Positions 61,018-64,000 of a stretch of 64,000 bases of DNA are shown here, piece by piece (positions within the stretch are counted from its first letter, which is position 1; each line of letters begins with the position of its first letter). Location of the stretch: NCBI RefSeq assembly GCF_022012415.1, contig NZ_JAKLTR010000014.1, forward strand, positions 172,480 through 236,479. The letters run 5' to 3'. The translations under genes were made by a program, and so were the position numbers. The DNA is from Terrimonas ginsenosidimutans. Its GTDB lineage: Bacteria; Bacteroidota; Bacteroidia; Chitinophagales; Chitinophagaceae. Under the pieces are notes generated by a model. The model had not been told where the DNA came from, ran no database searches, and saw nothing but the letters and a program-made list of their open reading frames with translations.

Positions 61018-62952
61018 TCATTCCCTGCGTTCTTTGATCTCAGCTACGGCATCTATCAAAAATTCAGCCACAGATTTTGATCCGAGGTCGCCTTTTCCCT
61101 GCCTGCGGACGGAAACGGCCTCGTCGGTCATTTCTTTTTCGCCCACGACAAGCATGTAGGGAACTTTCATCAACTCAGTGTCCCTGATCTTCTTACCTAT
61201 CTTTTCCTGCCTGTCGTCCACCTCAGCCCTGATGCCTTCCTTTCTTAGTTTTGCCACTACAGAGAGGGCATAGTCCTGGAATTTGTCGCTGATCGGCAAT
61301 ACTTTGACCTGCAACGGCGCCAGCCAGAGTGGCAGTTTCCCTGCATAATGTTCCAGCAGGAACCCGATAAAACGCTCGTGTGTTCCCAGTGGAGCACGGT
61401 GAATGATCAATGGAATATCGGTCTGGTTATCGGGTGTGGTGTATTCGAGTTTGAAGCTGCGTCCCTGTGAAAAGTCAACCTGGTTAGTAGCCAGGGTGAA
61501 TTCACGGCCAATTACGCTATAGATCTGCACGTCGATCTTTGGGCCGTAGAATGCTGCTTCGTCCTGTACTTCTACATACGGTATATTGGATTCGATCAAT
61601 ACCTGGCGAACCATTTCTTCTGTTTCTTTCCAGAGTTCCGGTTCGTTCACATATTTCTTACCCAATTTGTCTGGTGAATGCAGACTAAGTCGCATTACAT
61701 ATTTCTCGATCCCGAAGATCCTGAAATACTTCTGGTACATTTCATTTACAGCCCTGAACTCGTCAGCAAACTGCGTACGGGTGCAATAGATATGCGCATC
61801 ATTCATATGCAAGCAACGTACCCGCATGAGGCCGAACAGTTCGCCGCTTTGCTCGTAGCGATAAACGGTTCCATACTCAGCGATCCTGTAGGGCAGATCC
61901 CGATAGCTTTTGGGCTCTGCTTTAAAGATCTTATGGTGATGCGGACAGTTCATGGATTTCAGGTAGTATTTCTCTCCGTCCACTTCCATTGGCGGATACA
62001 TGCTATCTGCATAGTAAGGCAGGTGACCACTGGTGATGTACATGCTTTCCTTTGCGATATGCGGGGTAACCACGCGCTTATAGCCGCCGGCCTCTTCTGT
62101 TTCCTTTGCGAGTTTTTCCAGCTCTTCAATGATGACTGTGCCGTTTGGCATCCACAGGATCAAGCCCTGGCCAACATCATCATCCATGGTATAGATACCT
62201 AGCTCCTTGCCCAGCTTACGGTGATCCCTTTTCTTTGCTTCTTCAAGCATGGCGAGGTATTCATCCAGCTCTTTCTGAGTCGGGAATGTGATGCCGTATA
62301 TACGTGTCAGCTGTTTATTGTTCTGGTCACCTTTCCAGTAAGCACCTGCGATGTTGGTAAGCTTGATCGCTTTGATCAGCGAAGTCGCCGGAATATGTGG
62401 TCCACGGCAGAGATCGGTAAAACCGCCCTGTGTATAGAAAGTGATCTCACCATCATTGAGGTTTTGCAAAAGATCCAGTTTATACTCGTCTCCTTTTTCC
62501 GTGAAGAATTGGATAGCCTCCGCCTTAGGAACCTGTTTTCTGACAAAAACATTATTCTGTTTGGCCAGTTCGTTCATTTTCTTTTCCAGGCTGAGCAGGT
62601 CTTCTTCAGTGATCTTACGATCGCCCAGATCCATGTCATAATAAAATCCACCCTGTTCAAGGGCAGGGCCGACCCAGAATTTCACACCCGGGAACAGGCT
62701 TTCCACCGCCTCAGCCATCAGGTGGGCAGACGAATGCCAGAAGGTATTCTTACCTTCTTTGTCCGTCCATGTGAGCAATTTCACTGCAGCATCTTTTTCG
62801 ATCGGGCGCGTGCTATCCCAAACCTGTCCGTCTACGCTGGCAGCGATTACTTTTCGCGCCAGCCCTTCTGAGATTGATTTTGCTATATCCAATGAAGAAA
62901 CTCCCTTCTCGTATTGCCTCACGGAACCATCTGGTAGTGTGATATTGATCAT
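61018..62952 (-). CDS. thrS: Threonyl-tRNA synthetase
   Basis: 644 residues: TGS domain (1-60, INITLPDGSVRQYEKGVS), editing domain with the HSSAHLMAEAVE zinc-type motif, class II catalytic core with MNCPHHHKIF and RAPLGTHERFIGFLLEH supplying the zinc-binding Cys/His residues, and the C-terminal anticodon-binding domain. Length fits. It has a TAAATTTG box about 30 bp before the ATG and leads the operon with infC. Confidence 0.97.
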   Translation of the reverse strand: MINITLPDGSVRQYEKGVSSLDIAKSISEGLARKVIAASVDGQVWDSTRPIEKDAAVKLLTWTDKEGKNTFWHSSAHLMAEAVESLFPGVKFWVGPALEQGGFYYDMDLGDRKITEEDLLSLEKKMNELAKQNNVFVRKQVPKAEAIQFFTEKGDEYKLDLLQNLNDGEITFYTQGGFTDLCRGPHIPATSLIKAIKLTNIAGAYWKGDQNNKQLTRIYGITFPTQKELDEYLAMLEEAKKRDHRKLGKELGIYTMDDDVGQGLILWMPNGTVIIEELEKLAKETEEAGGYKRVVTPHIAKESMYITSGHLPYYADSMYPPMEVDGEKYYLKSMNCPHHHKIFKAEPKSYRDLPYRIAEYGTVYRYEQSGELFGLMRVRCLHMNDAHIYCTRTQFADEFRAVNEMYQKYFRIFGIEKYVMRLSLHSPDKLGKKYVNEPELWKETEEMVRQVLIESNIPYVEVQDEAAFYGPKIDVQIYSVIGREFTLATNQVDFSQGRSFKLEYTTPDNQTDIPLIIHRAPLGTHERFIGFLLEHYAGKLPLWLAPLQVKVLPISDKFQDYALSVVAKLRKEGIRAEVDDRQEKIGKKIRDTELMKVPYMLVVGEKEMTDEAVSVRRQGKGDLGSKSVAEFLIDAVAEIKERRE

Positions 62953-62981
62953 CTGCCTAATTAGCGTTTTAAAATGGATGG

Positions 62982-62989
62982 CAAATTTA
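62982..62989 (-). promoter_or_regulatory. -7 box (TAAATTTG) for thrS
   Basis: Exact TAnnTTTG on the minus strand, about 30 bases before the thrS ATG. No clear -33 element. Confidence 0.45.
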
Positions 62990-63059
62990 GCGAATTTGTG
63001 GCGATTTTTCGCTTTCGTTTATCCCCTGGCTTCTGTACACATTCCTCCTCCCCTTCCTT

Positions 63060-63770
63060 TTAAAAATGGCGGATGATCGCCCTGTTCAGCCGTTGCATTT
63101 TCCGGTGTAGTTGTTCCAGTTTTTTGCTGAAGCGATCAGGTTTACTGTAATACAGGCAGGCCAGTTTCATCTGCCGCTTCAGCCAGCGATACAGAAGTTT
63201 TTTCCCATACCATTTATCCGCTCCGATGCTGGCGGAATGCAGCAGGCGTAAAGAACGGCTGCCCCGGAACACTTCATCATAAACCTGGTCATAGATACCC
63301 AGCAAACTTTGATAGTAAGAAAAATAAAGTGGCCTGAAGCTGATCAATTCTCTATAGGAAAATGATGTAATAAGTGCCGGCCAGATATCCCCGTTGATAT
63401 GCGCATTGATGCCGAGCAGTACATGACGTATGCCGGAAGCGGAGGAGTCTTCATAATAAGTCTTCCATGAAGCCGGAATTTCCTTTTGTGCAGCGAAAGA
63501 ATCGGCGGCAGCGAAAAAGGACCGGGTGAACTGAGCTTGCAGCGAGCGAATGCAGGCCCGTGAGGAGTCTTCAGCTGTTTTAAAAAACTGCAGCGAGTTG
63601 ATCATTGTGTTGAAGTACAGCTCAGCAAAAGGTGCTGCACGGCTCGTGGAAGCACTGATAGAATCGAGTTTTTTTAATACCCGTAGTTCTTCTGTGCTGA
63701 CCTGTGCAGGAGACTGCAAGGGCTGAAGCAGTGGTAATAAGATGATGAGCATTAAAAGGCGGTATGACAT
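63060..63770 (-). CDS. DUF5995 family protein
   Basis: 236 residues with an N-terminal signal-like hydrophobic stretch (LLMLIILLPLLQPLQSPAQ). Contains HVLLGINAHINGDIWPALI, the signature of DUF5995 proteins, in a helical setting. Function unknown. It lies just upstream of thrS on the same strand but with a separate gap of about 105 bp. A large basic helical C-terminus follows. Confidence 0.75.
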   Translation of the reverse strand: MSYRLLMLIILLPLLQPLQSPAQVSTEELRVLKKLDSISASTSRAAPFAELYFNTMINSLQFFKTAEDSSRACIRSLQAQFTRSFFAAADSFAAQKEIPASWKTYYEDSSASGIRHVLLGINAHINGDIWPALITSFSYRELISFRPLYFSYYQSLLGIYDQVYDEVFRGSRSLRLLHSASIGADKWYGKKLLYRWLKRQMKLACLYYSKPDRFSKKLEQLHRKMQRLNRAIIRHF

Positions 63771-63839
63771 TACAGACCTATCGTTGTTTGAGGTTTCCGG
63801 GATGCCCCGGAGGCGTAAAGATTGAAATAACGGGAGTCT

Positions 63840-63996
63840 TTGGGGTTTTTTATTTAGGGAGCGTCGAAAGGCGCTTTTTTTTGCCGGGCGGGCAAGGGCG
63901 CTTTTTTTTCGACGGGAGGTCGAAGGGTCCGTTTACTTTTTTTGCCTTGATGCAAAAAAAGTAACAAAAAAAAATCAAGGCTACGCGCAAATAGCC
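63840..63996. repeat. G/T-rich direct repeats and a TTTTTTTGCCTTGATGCAAA-type palindrome
   Basis: Two similar GGCGCTTTTTTTT blocks (about 63869 and 63897), one after GCGTCGAAA and one before CGACGGG. Then TACTTTTTTTGC / GCAAAAAAAGTA (about 63936-63963), inside a wider pair GCCTTGAT / ATCAAGGC. No gene is visible. Similar GCCTTGATGCAAAAA motifs are recalled from other Bacteroidota intergenic regions, but I cannot check this. Confidence 0.55.
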
Positions 63997-64000
63997 AGCC

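Overview
The window reads as chromosomal DNA from a member of the Bacteroidota, most like the Chitinophagaceae/Sphingobacteriales side of the phylum. This is inferred from several things seen in the sequence. The primary sigma factor is the short type that lacks region 1.1. There are -7 boxes of the form TAnnTTTG, often only a few bases before an ATG. One TonB receptor and one DUF5686 protein carry carboxypeptidase-D-like N-termini. Typical pairings are present (rsmD with DUF3822, a DUF2027-like protein with an Smr domain), and SPII lipoproteins are common. No rRNA, tRNA, CRISPR array, intact transposase or phage module was recognised. The only RNA gene I can support is RNase P RNA.

Layout. 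1-6.8 kb: purM (cut by the edge), ribF, two lipoproteins, holA, a coiled-coil membrane protein and a gene-poor spacer holding copy 1 of a ~500-bp dispersed repeat. 6.8-23 kb: TonB receptor, purC, a small lipoprotein, a lactonase-fold protein, trhO, a DUF5686 protein, a TlpA-like thioredoxin, a membrane protein, a penicillin acylase, an esterase-like phytase protein and a CPBP membrane protease. 23-33 kb: rnpB, the Smr protein, an amino-acid permease, a polyprenyl synthase, then lpxK-rnr and rsmD-DUF3822, plus a formyl-THF cyclo-ligase. 33-40 kb: MATE exporter, glutaminyl cyclotransferase, and a compact envelope cluster (exported proteins, outer-membrane barrel, response regulator, histidine kinase). 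40-48 kb: folB, trxB, and a tolC-acrA-acrB efflux operon with a direct-repeat operator candidate. 48-56 kb: copy 2 of the 500-bp repeat, rpoD, lgt, a bacilliredoxin, hsp20, secreted and lipoprotein genes, arginine decarboxylase. 56-64 kb: thrS-infC-(metallopeptidase)-rpmI-rplT, an interrupted version of the usual translation operon, then a DUF5995 protein.

The most striking feature is what fills the spaces between genes. About twenty intergenic regions are built from long quasi-palindromes made of iterated ~7-8-base words. The words fall into at least five unrelated families: A, GTTGACC; B, AGGTTTGG/AGGTTCC; C, GTTTAAA; D, CTGGCG..GTATCGCAAAG; E, AAAATTAAAA. Arms run in one orientation on the left and inverted on the right, often around an inner perfect hairpin of 14-27 bp. 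Most lie within a few bases of a stop codon. They look like an elaborate set of 3'-end or terminator elements, possibly mobile or prone to expansion: one arm has grown to about 18 tandem heptads, and one hairpin is triplicated in 118-bp units. This is the best candidate here for an undescribed system. The ~500-bp repeat, whose two copies keep their hairpins but not a reading frame, is the second.
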